A stretch of 64,000 nt of DNA from Streptomyces cucumeris (lineage in GTDB: Bacteria; Actinomycetota; Actinomycetes; Streptomycetales; Streptomycetaceae). Position 1 is the stretch's first letter, and each line of letters starts with the position of its first letter. The position numbers were made by a program, and so were the translations under genes. Where the stretch lies: contig NZ_JANCLX010000027.1 in assembly GCF_024295805.1 (NCBI RefSeq), positions 34,573-98,572 on the forward strand. The letters are read 5' to 3'. Below are positions 50,469 through 58,871 of the stretch, piece by piece. The notes beneath the pieces are model-generated. The model ran no database searches. It saw only the letters and a list, made by a program, of their open reading frames with translations, and had not been told where the DNA came from.

Positions 50469-51299
50469 TCAGGCGACATCGAAGTCGGTGCGGGTGACGT
50501 ATGCGGAGAAATCGCGGGGCGAGCGGCCGAGCGCCTGGTACACACCATCGGTGACCGTTGCTCCGCGCTCTTCGCGGATGTGCCGGAGCACGGTGATCAC
50601 TTCGTCGATCACGGAGTCCTCGTATCCGGCGGCGACCAGGTCGGCGCGGTAAGCCTCCTCGGTCACGGGGACGAAGCGCAGGGGCCGACCCGTGGCGCGG
50701 GCGATCTCCCCGACGGCCTCGGCGAAGCTCAGCGAACGCGGTCCCGACAGGACGTAGGTCTGCCCGCTGTGCCGGTCGTCGGTGAGTGCCTCGGCCGCGA
50801 CGTCGGCGAGGTCGTCGAGGTCGACGAAGGGCTCCCGGCCATCACCGGTGGGCAGCCGGAGCTCGCCCTGCTGGCCGAGGAGGGAGGCGAAGAAATCGAG
50901 CTCGGTGAAGTTCTGCGCGAACCAGGTGGGGCGCAAGATCGTCCACCGCAGACCGGAAGCCCTCACGGCCTCCTCGGTGGCGAGGTGGTCACCGCCCATC
51001 TCACCCCACGGCCGGGCGGAGAGCAGCACCAGTCGGCGGACCCCGGCGCGGGCGGCGACGGCGGTGAAGTCGCGGACCTTAGCCGGTGCGCCGGGGGTCT
51101 GCGAGTCGACGACGTAGACGGCGTCGATGCCGGTCAGCGCCGGCTGCCAGGTGGCGCGGTCGGCCCAGTCGAAGCGGACCGGGCCCCGCCGCGAGGCCAC
51201 GGCGGGTTCCAGACCGCGATGGCGCAGCGCGGCGGCGACGCGGCGGCCGGTCTTGCCGGTACCACCGAGGACGAGAAGGTGGGAAAGGTTTGTCGTCAT
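50469..51299 (-). CDS. NmrA-like NAD(P)-binding oxidoreductase
   Basis: A 276-aa short-chain-dehydrogenase-like protein of the NmrA group. It opens LLVLGGTGKTGRRVAAALRHRG, the Rossmann motif, and has no YxxxK active-site pair where expected; LRPTWFAQNF is typical of NmrA/quinone-reductase relatives. It may be a redox sensor or a quinone reductase. The ATG at 51297-51299 was chosen by this start; the frame extends to 51416. It is divergent from an AraC regulator across about 115 bases, the likely controller. Confidence 0.8.
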   Translation of the reverse strand: MTTNLSHLLVLGGTGKTGRRVAAALRHRGLEPAVASRRGPVRFDWADRATWQPALTGIDAVYVVDSQTPGAPAKVRDFTAVAARAGVRRLVLLSARPWGEMGGDHLATEEAVRASGLRWTILRPTWFAQNFTELDFFASLLGQQGELRLPTGDGREPFVDLDDLADVAAEALTDDRHSGQTYVLSGPRSLSFAEAVGEIARATGRPLRFVPVTEEAYRADLVAAGYEDSVIDEVITVLRHIREERGATVTDGVYQALGRSPRDFSAYVTRTDFDVA

Positions 51300-51414
51300 G
51301 CCTCCAGCACACATCCTTGGTGCGGCACAGGCGATGGCTGATCCGATCGATTCGATGTCCGTCCGTCTCATCCGGACTGGATCGCCCTCCGGGACGCTCC
51401 TACGCTGGCACGGC

Positions 51415-52389
51415 ATGGATGATGTGTTGTCCGGACTGCTTCAGGACATCCGCGCTCACGGCGCGCTCTTCGACCAGTCGGCCCTGACCCCTCCGTGGTC
51501 CGTGCGTTTCGGTGACGGGGCGCCGCTGTCCCTGCTGACGATGGTCCGCGGCGACGCCTGGCTGACATCGGGCGGCGAGGAGGCCGTGCCGCTACGACAG
51601 GGTGACGTGGCGATTCTGGTGGGGCCCCAGCCCTGCGACGTCGCGGACACGCCCGGCAGAGCGCCCATGGTCTTCCAGCACACCGGCAACCATTGCACCG
51701 CACCCGACGGGACCCCGGTCACCGCCGATGACCTGGCCATGTGCACGGACCTCGATGACCCCGAGGCCGGTGCGGTCCTGCTCAGGAGTGCCTATCCCGT
51801 TCAGGGCCAGGTCTGTGACCGTGTCCTGACCGCCCTGCCCCGGCTCGCTCTGGTGCCCGCGGCGCCGCGGCGCCCACTCCCGCTCGCGATGATCGAAGCG
51901 GAATTGCGCAAGGACGTCCCTGGGCGGCAGGTCATCCTCGACCGGCTGCTCGACCTGCTGTTGCTGTCCACGCTCCGCGACTGGTTCGACCGCCCCGAAT
52001 CCCACGCCCCTGCCTGGTACCGGGCGCATCGCGACCCCGCCGTGGGCCGGGCGCTGAAGCTCATCCACGGTGACCTCGCCCGGCCGTGGACCGTCGCATC
52101 GCTCGCCGCCGAGGCCGGCATGTCCCGTGCCCGCTTCGCGCAGCGCTTCCACAACCTCCTCGGGCAGCCGCCGATGGCGTATCTCACCGAGTGGCGGATC
52201 TGCCGCGCCGCGGACCTGCTGGCCGGCACCGACGCGACTGCCGACGCGATCTCCCGCCAGGTCGGTTACGCCAACGCCTACGCCCTCAGCGTGGCCTTCA
52301 AGCGCACCCTCGGTATCCGCCCCACCGAACATCGCGCCCTCGCCCGCGCCGGAGCCACCCCGACTACGGCTCCTGTTCATCAACCGTGA
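51415..52389 (+). CDS. AraC-family regulator with cupin domain
   Basis: A 324-aa regulator. Residues about 10-180 form a cupin-like sensor (WLTSGGEEAVPLRQGDVAILVGPQ). The two helix-turn-helix units are at about 220-310: WTVASLAAEAGMSRARFAQRFHNLLGQPPMAYL, then TADAISRQVGYANAYALSVAFKRTLGIRPTEHRA. TACGCT (51401-51406) lies eight bases before the ATG, so the transcript may be leaderless. It is divergent from the NmrA-like oxidoreductase, which it probably controls. Confidence 0.88.
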   Translation: MDDVLSGLLQDIRAHGALFDQSALTPPWSVRFGDGAPLSLLTMVRGDAWLTSGGEEAVPLRQGDVAILVGPQPCDVADTPGRAPMVFQHTGNHCTAPDGTPVTADDLAMCTDLDDPEAGAVLLRSAYPVQGQVCDRVLTALPRLALVPAAPRRPLPLAMIEAELRKDVPGRQVILDRLLDLLLLSTLRDWFDRPESHAPAWYRAHRDPAVGRALKLIHGDLARPWTVASLAAEAGMSRARFAQRFHNLLGQPPMAYLTEWRICRAADLLAGTDATADAISRQVGYANAYALSVAFKRTLGIRPTEHRALARAGATPTTAPVHQP

Positions 52390-52511
52390 CACCAGCGCTG
52401 TCGAGCGGTACCGGAGCGAGAACTGCCTTCGGCGCCACCCCGAAATGCCCGACACGCGCGATCATCTGCGGGTATCGTCGCGGCCCTGGGTGACGACTTC
52501 CGGTACGAGCC

Positions 52512-52613
52512 CGGATCGAGGACAGCAAAATCGCCGAGCACTGGGACATGTTGCAGGAGGAGGTTCCCACGGCGGCCACGAAGAGCGGCCGTTCCATGTT
52601 CACCGGCGACTGA
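52512..52613 (+). pseudogene. C-terminal remnant of a SnoaL-like protein
   Basis: This frame reads RIEDSKIAEHWDMLQEEVP to a TGA at 52611. DGKIAEHWD followed by QxVP near the C-terminus is the ending of SnoaL/NTF2-like polyketide cyclase proteins. The part upstream (GDDFRYE) continues in another frame, so the gene appears truncated and frameshifted. Confidence 0.5.
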
Positions 52614-52675
52614 GCGCGACGCGCCGCGGGACCCGCCGAGCGGTGGGGGAGTCGGCGCAGCTACTCTGACCGGCT

Positions 52676-53038
52676 ATGACTGGCATGGACAACCCCGTCG
52701 CGTCGTTCGCAGTGCACATTCCGGATGTGGAGCTCGAAGTGGAGCCCATCGCTCCCGAGCAGATCGTCTCGGGTGACCCCGTGGTCACCGGGAAGGTGCT
52801 GTGGGAATCCCCGGACGGCAAGCAACTGCGCGGCATCTGGCAGATCACCCCGGGCGTGGTGACCGACACCGAGGCCAACGAGCTGTTCGTCGTCGTGAGC
52901 GGGCGGGCGACGATCGAGATCGAGGGCGGTTCCGTCCTCGACGTGGGCCCGGGGGACGCGTGCGTGCTGCGAGAGGGGGACCGGACCACCTGGACCGTGC
53001 ACGAGACGCTCCGGAAGGCGTACCACATCAGCCTCTGA
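52676..53038 (+). CDS. Small cupin-domain protein
   Basis: A 120-aa protein with one cupin barrel. The first conserved motif is WQITPGVVTDTEANELFVVVSG, the second LDVGPGDACVLREGDRTTWTVHE. Similar cupins (Cupin_3 type) bind small acids or amines; no metal triad is certain. TACTCT (52662-52667) lies eight bases before the ATG, suggesting a leaderless message. Function unknown. Confidence 0.75.
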   Translation: MTGMDNPVASFAVHIPDVELEVEPIAPEQIVSGDPVVTGKVLWESPDGKQLRGIWQITPGVVTDTEANELFVVVSGRATIEIEGGSVLDVGPGDACVLREGDRTTWTVHETLRKAYHISL

Positions 53039-53077
53039 CGACAGTTCCGTATCGGGTGCGGCAGAGGCTGATCATCG

Positions 53078-53300
53078 GTCCAAGGGCGAGGGAGCGATGG
53101 CCGGCGGACAGGAGTGCTCGACGAGATCGTCGGTCGAGGATTCCGTCTGATGGCCACCGAGCAGGCCCTTCCCCTGCTGAAACCCCGCCTCGCTCGCCGG
53201 CCCGGACGGCACTTACCAGCGATGGCTGTCGAGCCTCGGTGCCATCGCTGCCGCCGTGCGCCCCGGCCACTACGTCTACGCGGCCGGGAGGAATGCCCAC
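53078..53300 (+). pseudogene. Remnant of an FAD-dependent monooxygenase C-terminus
   Basis: In frame, LDEIVGRGFRLMA and then, in another frame, DGTYQRWLSSLGAIAAAVRPGHYVYAAG match the C-terminal region of aromatic-ring hydroxylases of the MhpA/TetX-like group (the family ends YxRWLxxxGAxAVLVRPDxYVFG). The two pieces are in different frames and the N-terminal two thirds is absent, so this is a fragment. Confidence 0.5.
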
Positions 53301-53311
53301 GATGGAAGAAT

Positions 53312-53779
53312 GTGGAAGTGCCCGTCCTGGATCAACAATGGACCTGCTCTCCAAGGTGCCTGCCCCAGGCTCAGTGTGGCGTCGCCGCTGCGCTCTGGCA
53401 CTACACGACCGCACCGGTGGCCAGGCCGTATTACGTGCGCGGCAGTTCCCCGGCTCCGGACGACGAGGCAGCGGTGACGGTTGCCCTGTGGACCGGCCCC
53501 GCGGCGCGGGAGAAGAAGAACCTCTTCCTCCATGTCCCGCTCCTGTCCGGCGGACTGCCGGTTCCAGCGGTGCAGGTGGTTGCCGGGCTGATGCGGCTGG
53601 GCCGTGGAACGCACCTGTTCGGCTTCACCGGCCGTCACTTCGACGGCAAGTCCGTCCTCAACGGCAGCGGACTGGTCGAAGGACGGGAGGCGCCATGCCT
53701 GTGCGGCGGGGTCGGAGAGCAGGAGGGGCCAAGGGGCTTCTACTGTGAGCGGCCGGGAAGGCTGCGACACTGCACCTGA
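53312..53779 (+). CDS. Hypothetical protein
   Basis: A 155-aa frame with strong third-position GC. Its start is a GTG at 53312 with GGAAG just upstream, and the frame is open further back into the monooxygenase remnant. The body reads KKNLFLHVPLLSGGLPVPAVQVV with RGTHLFGFTGRHFDGKSV, then a Cys-containing tail (PCLCGGVGEQEG). No family recognised; it could itself be part of a decayed gene. Confidence 0.4.
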   Translation: MEVPVLDQQWTCSPRCLPQAQCGVAAALWHYTTAPVARPYYVRGSSPAPDDEAAVTVALWTGPAAREKKNLFLHVPLLSGGLPVPAVQVVAGLMRLGRGTHLFGFTGRHFDGKSVLNGSGLVEGREAPCLCGGVGEQEGPRGFYCERPGRLRHCT

Positions 53780-53781
53780 GG

Positions 53782-53801
53782 CAGGTGGCCGTTTCCACCT
53801 G
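53782..53801 (+). terminator. Hairpin terminator
   Basis: A 7-bp CAGGTGG/CCACCTG stem with a 6-base loop directly follows the stop at 53779; a second GGGCGG/CCGCCC stem is adjacent. Confidence 0.45.
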
Positions 53802-53821
53802 GGGCGGCTCCGCCCTGTGGG

Positions 53822-53855
53822 TGGCACAGTGGCCACAAATGCCGCGACTGTGCCA
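53822..53855. promoter_or_regulatory. Inverted repeat upstream of the methyltransferase
   Basis: TGGCACAGT and ACTGTGCCA, perfect 9-bp arms separated by 16 bases, lie 75 bases before the methyltransferase start. It may be an operator; the regulator is unknown. Confidence 0.4.
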
Positions 53856-53930
53856 ACCACTCGTCGTCAGACTGACTGCCCGGCCAATCTCGTGCGTGGG
53901 AACCTCCGGGGATTTGATGGACTGGACGCC

Positions 53931-54587
53931 ATGACAAGACTTCCGGATCGCATCCTGCAGGCGCTTGACCGGTTCAACGCCGCCCACCCCTGGGACCACA
54001 ACGCCCATTACCACCGGTGGATCCTGCGCCAACTTCCCCGACGCGTCGACAGTGCCCTGGACATCGGCTCCGGGAGCGGTGATCTGGCCAGACTCCTGGC
54101 CACTCGTGCCGCCACGGTACGGGGAATCGACTCCGATGCGGCGATCAGCGCTCACGCCCAGGAGCTCACCCATCCGGCAACGCCCGTCACCTTCACGGTC
54201 GCTGACGCGCTGACCGGGATTCCCGACGGCTCCTATGACGTCATCACCTGCGTCGCCACCATCCACCATCTGCCCTTCGCCGACGCGCTCACCGCCTTCC
54301 GTGACCATCTGGCACCCGGCGGAACACTGGTGGTGGTCGGCCTTGCCCGCCCGACGACTTCCGTCGACCATCTGCTCGGAGCCGTGGCCATCCCGCTCAA
54401 CCTCGCCATGGGCTGGTTCAAGAACAAGGGCCGCCACGCGCCCCGGCCGCTCTCGATGACCGCCCGGACCCGACCGGCGGAGATGAGCTTTCCCGACATC
54501 GCCCGCCAGGCTCGTGGCATCCTGCCCGGCGCCCGGCTCCGCCGACGGTTGTTCTGGCGTTACACGCTCGTATGGCAACGCCGTTAG
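53931..54587 (+). CDS. Class I SAM-dependent methyltransferase
   Basis: A 218-aa methyltransferase. Motif I is ALDIGSGSGDLARLLA, followed by RGIDSDAAISAHAQE and the later YDVITCVATIHHLPFADALTAF, the Methyltransf_11 pattern. Substrate unknown. The frame is open upstream to 53604, but that part looks like non-coding DNA; the ATG at 53931 gives the usual length. A 9-bp inverted repeat lies upstream at 53822. Confidence 0.82.
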   Translation: MTRLPDRILQALDRFNAAHPWDHNAHYHRWILRQLPRRVDSALDIGSGSGDLARLLATRAATVRGIDSDAAISAHAQELTHPATPVTFTVADALTGIPDGSYDVITCVATIHHLPFADALTAFRDHLAPGGTLVVVGLARPTTSVDHLLGAVAIPLNLAMGWFKNKGRHAPRPLSMTARTRPAEMSFPDIARQARGILPGARLRRRLFWRYTLVWQRR

Positions 54588-54620
54588 GCCGATCGCGGCG
54601 AGTGTCTCGCGGCCCGTCGT

Positions 54621-55079
54621 CTATGCGGTGCGCACGGCCGAGGCCGGCTGGCGCACCATGAACACGTCCACCGGATCCTCGGTCTCGAGGGTGAATCCGT
54701 GTCGTTCGTACAGCCGTCGGGCCGGACTGCCCTGCAGCACGTTCAGCCGGACCAGGGTGCCGTCGCGGTCGCACTGGTCCAGGAGCTCACGCAGTACGGC
54801 CGTACCGATGCCGCTTCCCTGCAGGTGCGGGGCCAGGTAGAAGTGCTCCAGCCAATGGGCGTCCTGGGCCGGGCGCAGCGACACGCAGCCCGCGAACGTG
54901 CCGTCCACCTCGATCACCCAGGTGTGCGCCGGAGCGAACCCGTTCCGCAGTCGTTGCCGCACCCGCTGCTCTTCATAGCGCCCGAGCCGCTCCAGATCCG
55001 ATCGCAGCACCACGGCTCGTAGCTCGGCCACTGCCTCAACGTCCGCCACCGAAGCCGGCCGAGTCACCCAGTCCGCCAT
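54621..55079 (-). CDS. GNAT-family N-acetyltransferase
   Basis: A 152-aa acetyltransferase. It opens TRPASVADVEAVAELRAVVLRSD, and the acetyl-CoA loop is LAPHLQGSGIGTAVLRELLDQC, followed by GSPARRLYERHGF. The substrate is unknown. It is convergent with the methyltransferase and divergent from the MarR-MFS operon, whose palindrome lies 68 bases away. Confidence 0.87.
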   Translation of the reverse strand: MADWVTRPASVADVEAVAELRAVVLRSDLERLGRYEEQRVRQRLRNGFAPAHTWVIEVDGTFAGCVSLRPAQDAHWLEHFYLAPHLQGSGIGTAVLRELLDQCDRDGTLVRLNVLQGSPARRLYERHGFTLETEDPVDVFMVRQPASAVRTA

Positions 55080-55146
55080 GATCGTCAGGCTAGCGTGCCA
55101 TGTTCGCCCGTTCGCAGTGGCCTGTGAGTCTGAGGCTTGATTGTCG

Positions 55147-55168
55147 CAGCGCTGTTATATTAGCGCTG
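55147..55168. promoter_or_regulatory. MarR autoregulatory operator overlapping the promoter
   Basis: CAGCGCT and AGCGCTG, a perfect 7-bp inverted repeat with an 8-base AT-rich spacer. The spacer contains a TATATT -10 box (55156-55161), and the right arm reaches the first base of the GTG start (55168). Confidence 0.65.
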
Positions 55169-55656
55169 TGACATCTTCGGACCCCACAGCGCTACCCGAT
55201 CCCTGGCACTCCTTGCACGAGCTTCTGGCAGTCATGGACGCCGAGATCGAGCAGGTCTACGTCGAGCGTGGCATCGAGGGGGTGCGGCCTCGCTTCGCCT
55301 ATCCGCTGATCCGGCTCGCCCACACCGGACCACTGACCATTCGCGAACTCGCGAAGTCCCTGGAGCGCTCGCACTCCGCGATCAGTCAGACCATCGCCGC
55401 CATGCGCAAGGAGGGTCTGGTCACCTCCGAGCCGGGACCTGACGCCCGCACCCGGCGCATCGACCTGACCGAGCGCGGTCGATCGCTGGTGCCGTTCCTG
55501 GAAGCGGAGTGGCGCGCTACCCACGAGACGGTCGCCGAGCTGGACAGCGAGGTCCCGTACCCGATGACCACCGTTGTCGAGGAGGTGCGACGGGCGCTGG
55601 AACGCCGGCCGATGCGGCAGCGGGTCCTCCACCACCTTGTCGAGCCACCGAGATGA
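55168..55656 (+). CDS. MarR-family transcriptional regulator
   Basis: A 162-aa winged-helix regulator: TGPLTIRELAKSLERSHSAISQTIAAMRKEGLVTSEPGPDARTRRIDLTERG, including the wing with an Arg pair. The GTG at 55168 starts six bases after the TATATT -10, so the message should be leaderless; an ATG-type start at 55141 would lie upstream of the promoter. Its end overlaps the next start by ATGA (55653-55656), making a two-gene operon with the MFS exporter it presumably represses. Confidence 0.88.
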   Translation: MTSSDPTALPDPWHSLHELLAVMDAEIEQVYVERGIEGVRPRFAYPLIRLAHTGPLTIRELAKSLERSHSAISQTIAAMRKEGLVTSEPGPDARTRRIDLTERGRSLVPFLEAEWRATHETVAELDSEVPYPMTTVVEEVRRALERRPMRQRVLHHLVEPPR

Positions 55657-56954
55657 GGGGGCGTGTTCGAGTCCGCTTCCTTGATATCCGCCCCCTGCGG
55701 AGCAGCGAGTCGTTTCGCGACCTGTGGATCGGTACCTCGGTCTCTCAACTCGGCGGACAGATAGCCAACGTGGCGGTGCTGGCCCAGGTCTGGGACCTCA
55801 CCGGCAATCCCGTGGCCACCGGTGTCATCGGGCTCGCCACCGGCCTGCCGATGGTGCTGTTCGGGCTGATCGGCGGCACGTTGGCCGATACCCTCGACCG
55901 CCGTGCGGTGGTGCGGGCCACCACCGCGGGCCAACTGCTGGCCGCCGCAGGGATGTGTACCCAGGCCCTGGCGGAGAGCCGAAACGTGCTGCTGCTGCTC
56001 GTCCTGGTTGCCATGAGTACGAGCTGCAGCGCTCTCGGAGCGCCTGCTCGGCGCACCTTTCCGGTCCGGCTGTTGCCGGGCGACCAGGTCGCGGCCGGTC
56101 TTGCGCTGACCAACGTCTCCTTCCAGGCAGCGATGCTGGCCGGTCCCGCGATGGCCGGGCTGATCATTGCCCGCTGGGACTTCCCTGCCGCATACGCAAC
56201 CCAGGCCGTGGCCATGGCGGTATCGATGCTCGCCGTGATCCGCCTGCCCGCCATGCGGCCCGAAGGCGCCGGCGCGGCAGGCGGCAGGCGTCGGCCGGAA
56301 CGCGGCGGTTGGCTGATCGTCCTGCGCCGCCCGACGCTGTGGGGCTCGATGGCCACCGACCTGTCCGCAACGCTGCTCGCCATGCCCATCGCGCTCTTCC
56401 CGCTGGTGAACGAGAACCGCTTCGGGGGAGACCCGCAGACCCTCGGCCTCTTTCTCTCGGCCGTCGCGGTCGGGGGGATCACGGCCGGTCTGCTCTCCGG
56501 TACGGTGACGCGCTGGCGTCGTGGCGGACTCGTACAACTGGCCGCAGCCGGTGTCTGGGGCCTGGCGCTGGCCTGCTTCGGCCTGGCGGGCCCGTTGTGG
56601 CTGGCGCTCGGCTGCCTGGCCGTGGCGGGCGCTGCCGACACCCTGTCCGTCATCACCCGTAGTGCCCTGGTCCAGTTGGAGACCCCGGACGCTTACCGGG
56701 GGCGGGTCTCCTCGGTGGAACACGTCATCGGTGTCGCAGGCCCCGAACTCGGCAACTTCCGCGGTGGCCTGTTGGCGTCGGCCACCTCCGCCCCCTTCTC
56801 CCTGGTCTTCGGCGGACTGTCCGCCATCCTGGCGATCGCCGTCGTGTCCGCGACCAACGCCCCCCTTCGCGCCTACCGCACGCCACCTGCCGACGCGAAG
56901 CCGACCGCCCCCGAAGCCGCCGACGCGGCGGCCGCCGCCGGCCAAGCTCGCTGA
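55653..56954 (+). CDS. MFS transporter (MFS_3/enterobactin-exporter-like)
   Basis: A 433-aa transporter with about 12 hydrophobic segments. The start FRDLWIGTSVSQLGGQIANVAVLAQVWDLTGN and TLADTLDRRAVV are typical of MFS_3, a group with macrolide and siderophore exporters. It ends in an Ala/Pro-rich tail (TPPADAKPTAPEAADAAAAA). It is translationally coupled to the MarR gene. Substrate unknown, but drug export is likely given the regulator. A fragment of a second MFS gene follows at once. Confidence 0.87.
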   Translation: MRGRVRVRFLDIRPLRSSESFRDLWIGTSVSQLGGQIANVAVLAQVWDLTGNPVATGVIGLATGLPMVLFGLIGGTLADTLDRRAVVRATTAGQLLAAAGMCTQALAESRNVLLLLVLVAMSTSCSALGAPARRTFPVRLLPGDQVAAGLALTNVSFQAAMLAGPAMAGLIIARWDFPAAYATQAVAMAVSMLAVIRLPAMRPEGAGAAGGRRRPERGGWLIVLRRPTLWGSMATDLSATLLAMPIALFPLVNENRFGGDPQTLGLFLSAVAVGGITAGLLSGTVTRWRRGGLVQLAAAGVWGLALACFGLAGPLWLALGCLAVAGAADTLSVITRSALVQLETPDAYRGRVSSVEHVIGVAGPELGNFRGGLLASATSAPFSLVFGGLSAILAIAVVSATNAPLRAYRTPPADAKPTAPEAADAAAAAGQAR

Positions 56955-56959
56955 TTCGC

Positions 56960-57231
56960 GTGCAGGGGGTGCTCACGGGGGCACTGGCCTATGGAACGGT
57001 GGCCAGCCGCTTCCGGCGGTGGCCGGTGTTCATGGTCGCGTTCCTCATCGTCGGGGTGCCTCGCTTCGTGGTCGCCGCCTTCACCGACACCGTGGCCCCG
57101 CTGGCCGTGATGATGACGATCGAGGGCCTCGCCTGCGGTGTGCTCAACCCCACCCTGGTCTCGGTGATGTACGAGAACGTGCCCGAAGAACTGCGCAGCC
57201 GCGTGCTCAGCCCGACAACTCTGGGCGAGTT
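56960..57231 (+). pseudogene. Internal fragment of a second MFS transporter
   Basis: The frame reads LTGALAYGTVASRFRRWPVF, two membrane-like stretches, and CGVLNPTLVSVMYENVPEELRSRVLS, the RARV-type region near the end of MFS_3 proteins. It lacks the first two thirds and loses resemblance after about 57231. Its similarity to the gene before it suggests a broken neighbour or duplication. Confidence 0.55.
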
Positions 57232-57317
57232 CGCGGAACTGAAGATCCTTCAGTGCCAACCCTCGGATCCACCGGTATGCGGACGAAGTGGCGGTCACGT
57301 CAGCCGCAGGCCCTCGA

Positions 57318-57869
57318 CTATGACGGGCGACCGCCGAACTGCCAGTTGTGCACCTCGATGTCGACGTACCCGGCCGGGTACAGGATGGCGCGTGCCGTGT
57401 CCGGGTCCGACGCCCGCACCAACATCGCCGTGCCGAGCCAGGCGGCGCCGTCGTCGGACAGCAGTGGCCCGTAGGCGATCAGGCCCTCCTGATCGGGCGG
57501 CACCGCGAGGTCGGCGGCCTGCCCTGTGCCGAGGCCGATGACCAGGTATCGGTTGCCGCCGGTCCGGCCGCCGGGGAAGTCCCACATGGTGCGCCCGAGT
57601 GTGTTGCGCCACCGTCGCAGCAGCACGTCCCGGTAGACGCCGGCCTGGTAGTTCGGCTCGTCGAATGCGAACGCGCGGGCCGCGGCGGGATCGGGCAGGT
57701 CGACGATGTGCACGCTTCCGGTGGGCGTCTCGCCGTCATCGGTGAGGGTCGGACCTCGGGCGATCATCTCCTTCGCGTACCGGTCCATGTATGCCCAGTG
57801 CTCTTCGAGCAGCTCGTCGCGCAGCGGCAGGGAGTCGGGCCGGTCGCGGTGGTAGCAGAGGAATTCCAT
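57318..57869 (-). CDS. Tandem YciI-domain protein
   Basis: A 183-aa protein of two similar halves. The first, MEFLCYHRDRPDSLPLRDELLEEHWAYMDRYAKEMIARGP, is a YciI start with a His that is catalytic in relatives; the second half repeats the core pattern (LIAYGPLLSDDGAAWLGTAMLVRASDPDTARAIL). Each carries the later P.A..F/AI element. YciI proteins act in various small-molecule steps, including dehalogenation. The ATG at 57867-57869 has AAGGATC about nine bases upstream; the frame extends to 58148. Confidence 0.75.
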   Translation of the reverse strand: MEFLCYHRDRPDSLPLRDELLEEHWAYMDRYAKEMIARGPTLTDDGETPTGSVHIVDLPDPAAARAFAFDEPNYQAGVYRDVLLRRWRNTLGRTMWDFPGGRTGGNRYLVIGLGTGQAADLAVPPDQEGLIAYGPLLSDDGAAWLGTAMLVRASDPDTARAILYPAGYVDIEVHNWQFGGRPS

Positions 57870-58042
57870 GCCCAATGATCCTTCAAGGCGAGAACAGTGT
57901 CGAGTGGGGTTGACTGCGATGGCTCGGCGGTTGGTGTGTTGGTCTGTTGCTCTGGCGGGACGGCTTTCCATCCGGATCCCGAGCGTGTTCGGGTGTGCCC
58001 GGATGGCGCGCGATGGGGCGATGTGTGGCTTCCCGTCAGTCA

Positions 58043-58693
58043 TCACGCCTGGCGGGTAGGCGGGGCGGCGGCCTCCAGGTCGGCGATGCTGCCAGACATG
58101 ATGGTTCGCACATGCTCGGTGATGTGCTCCGCGGGCCAGTCCCACCATGCCACCGCCAGCAGCCGGGCGATGTCCTGGTCGCTGTAGCGGGTGCGGATGA
58201 GGCGGGCCGGGTTGCCGCCGACGATGCCGTAGTCGGGTACGTCGGCGGTGACCACGGAGCCGGAGGCGATGATGGCGCCGTGTCCGATCCGTACGCCGGG
58301 CAGGACTGTCGTGCCGTGGCCGAACCAGACGTCGTTGCCGACGATGGTGTCACCTCGGTTGGGCAGATCGGTGAGCAGGTCGAAGTGTTCGGACCAGGAG
58401 CCGCCCATGGTGGGAAAGGGGAAGGTCGAGGGTCCGTCCATCCGGTGATTGGCGCCGTTCATGATGAACCGCACACCGGTGGCCAGGGCGCAGAACTTGC
58501 CGATGACCAGTTTCTCGGGTCCGTAGTGGTAGAGCACATTGCGTGTCTCGAAGGCGGTCGGGTCGTCCGGGTCGTCGTAGTAGGAGTACTCCCCGACCTC
58601 GATCAGGGGGGACTTCACCAGCGGTTTGAGCAACACCACCCGCGGCTGCTCGGGCATCGGGTGGAGAGCCGTCGGGTCGGCGGGAACAGGCAT
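58043..58693 (-). CDS. Vat-type streptogramin A acetyltransferase-like protein (CatB family)
   Basis: A 216-aa left-handed beta-helix acetyltransferase. The block FIMNGANHRMDGPSTFPFPTMGGSW is characteristic of the Vat/CatB xenobiotic acetyltransferases and includes the catalytic His (ANHRMDG). Hexapeptide repeats follow (NDVWFGHGTTVLPGVRIGHGAIIASGSVVT). Relatives acetylate streptogramin A or chloramphenicol-type drugs using acetyl-CoA. The start at 58693 (MPVPADPTALHPMPEQPRVVLLKPLV) fits Vat proteins, with GAGGAT upstream; frame is open to 58768. Drug specificity cannot be read from sequence. Confidence 0.82.
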   Translation of the reverse strand: MPVPADPTALHPMPEQPRVVLLKPLVKSPLIEVGEYSYYDDPDDPTAFETRNVLYHYGPEKLVIGKFCALATGVRFIMNGANHRMDGPSTFPFPTMGGSWSEHFDLLTDLPNRGDTIVGNDVWFGHGTTVLPGVRIGHGAIIASGSVVTADVPDYGIVGGNPARLIRTRYSDQDIARLLAVAWWDWPAEHITEHVRTIMSGSIADLEAAAPPTRQA

Positions 58694-58871
58694 GGAAGTG
58701 GGATCCTCATCGGTAGCGGCGCGTGTCCCGTCCATGATCTCGGCTCGGCGCCGCCGCGGGACATTCATTTATCGCCCGCCCGGACCACACTGATCGTCTC
58801 GTCCAGGCCGTTTCCCTCCCCTTCAGGGAGCTCCGGCCCTGAAGGGGTTATCGGAACCCGTGACCTGCGGA

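Noticed and set aside
50469-51299. NmrA-like protein as a classical short-chain dehydrogenase
   Set aside because: The YxxxK catalytic pair is not where it should be.
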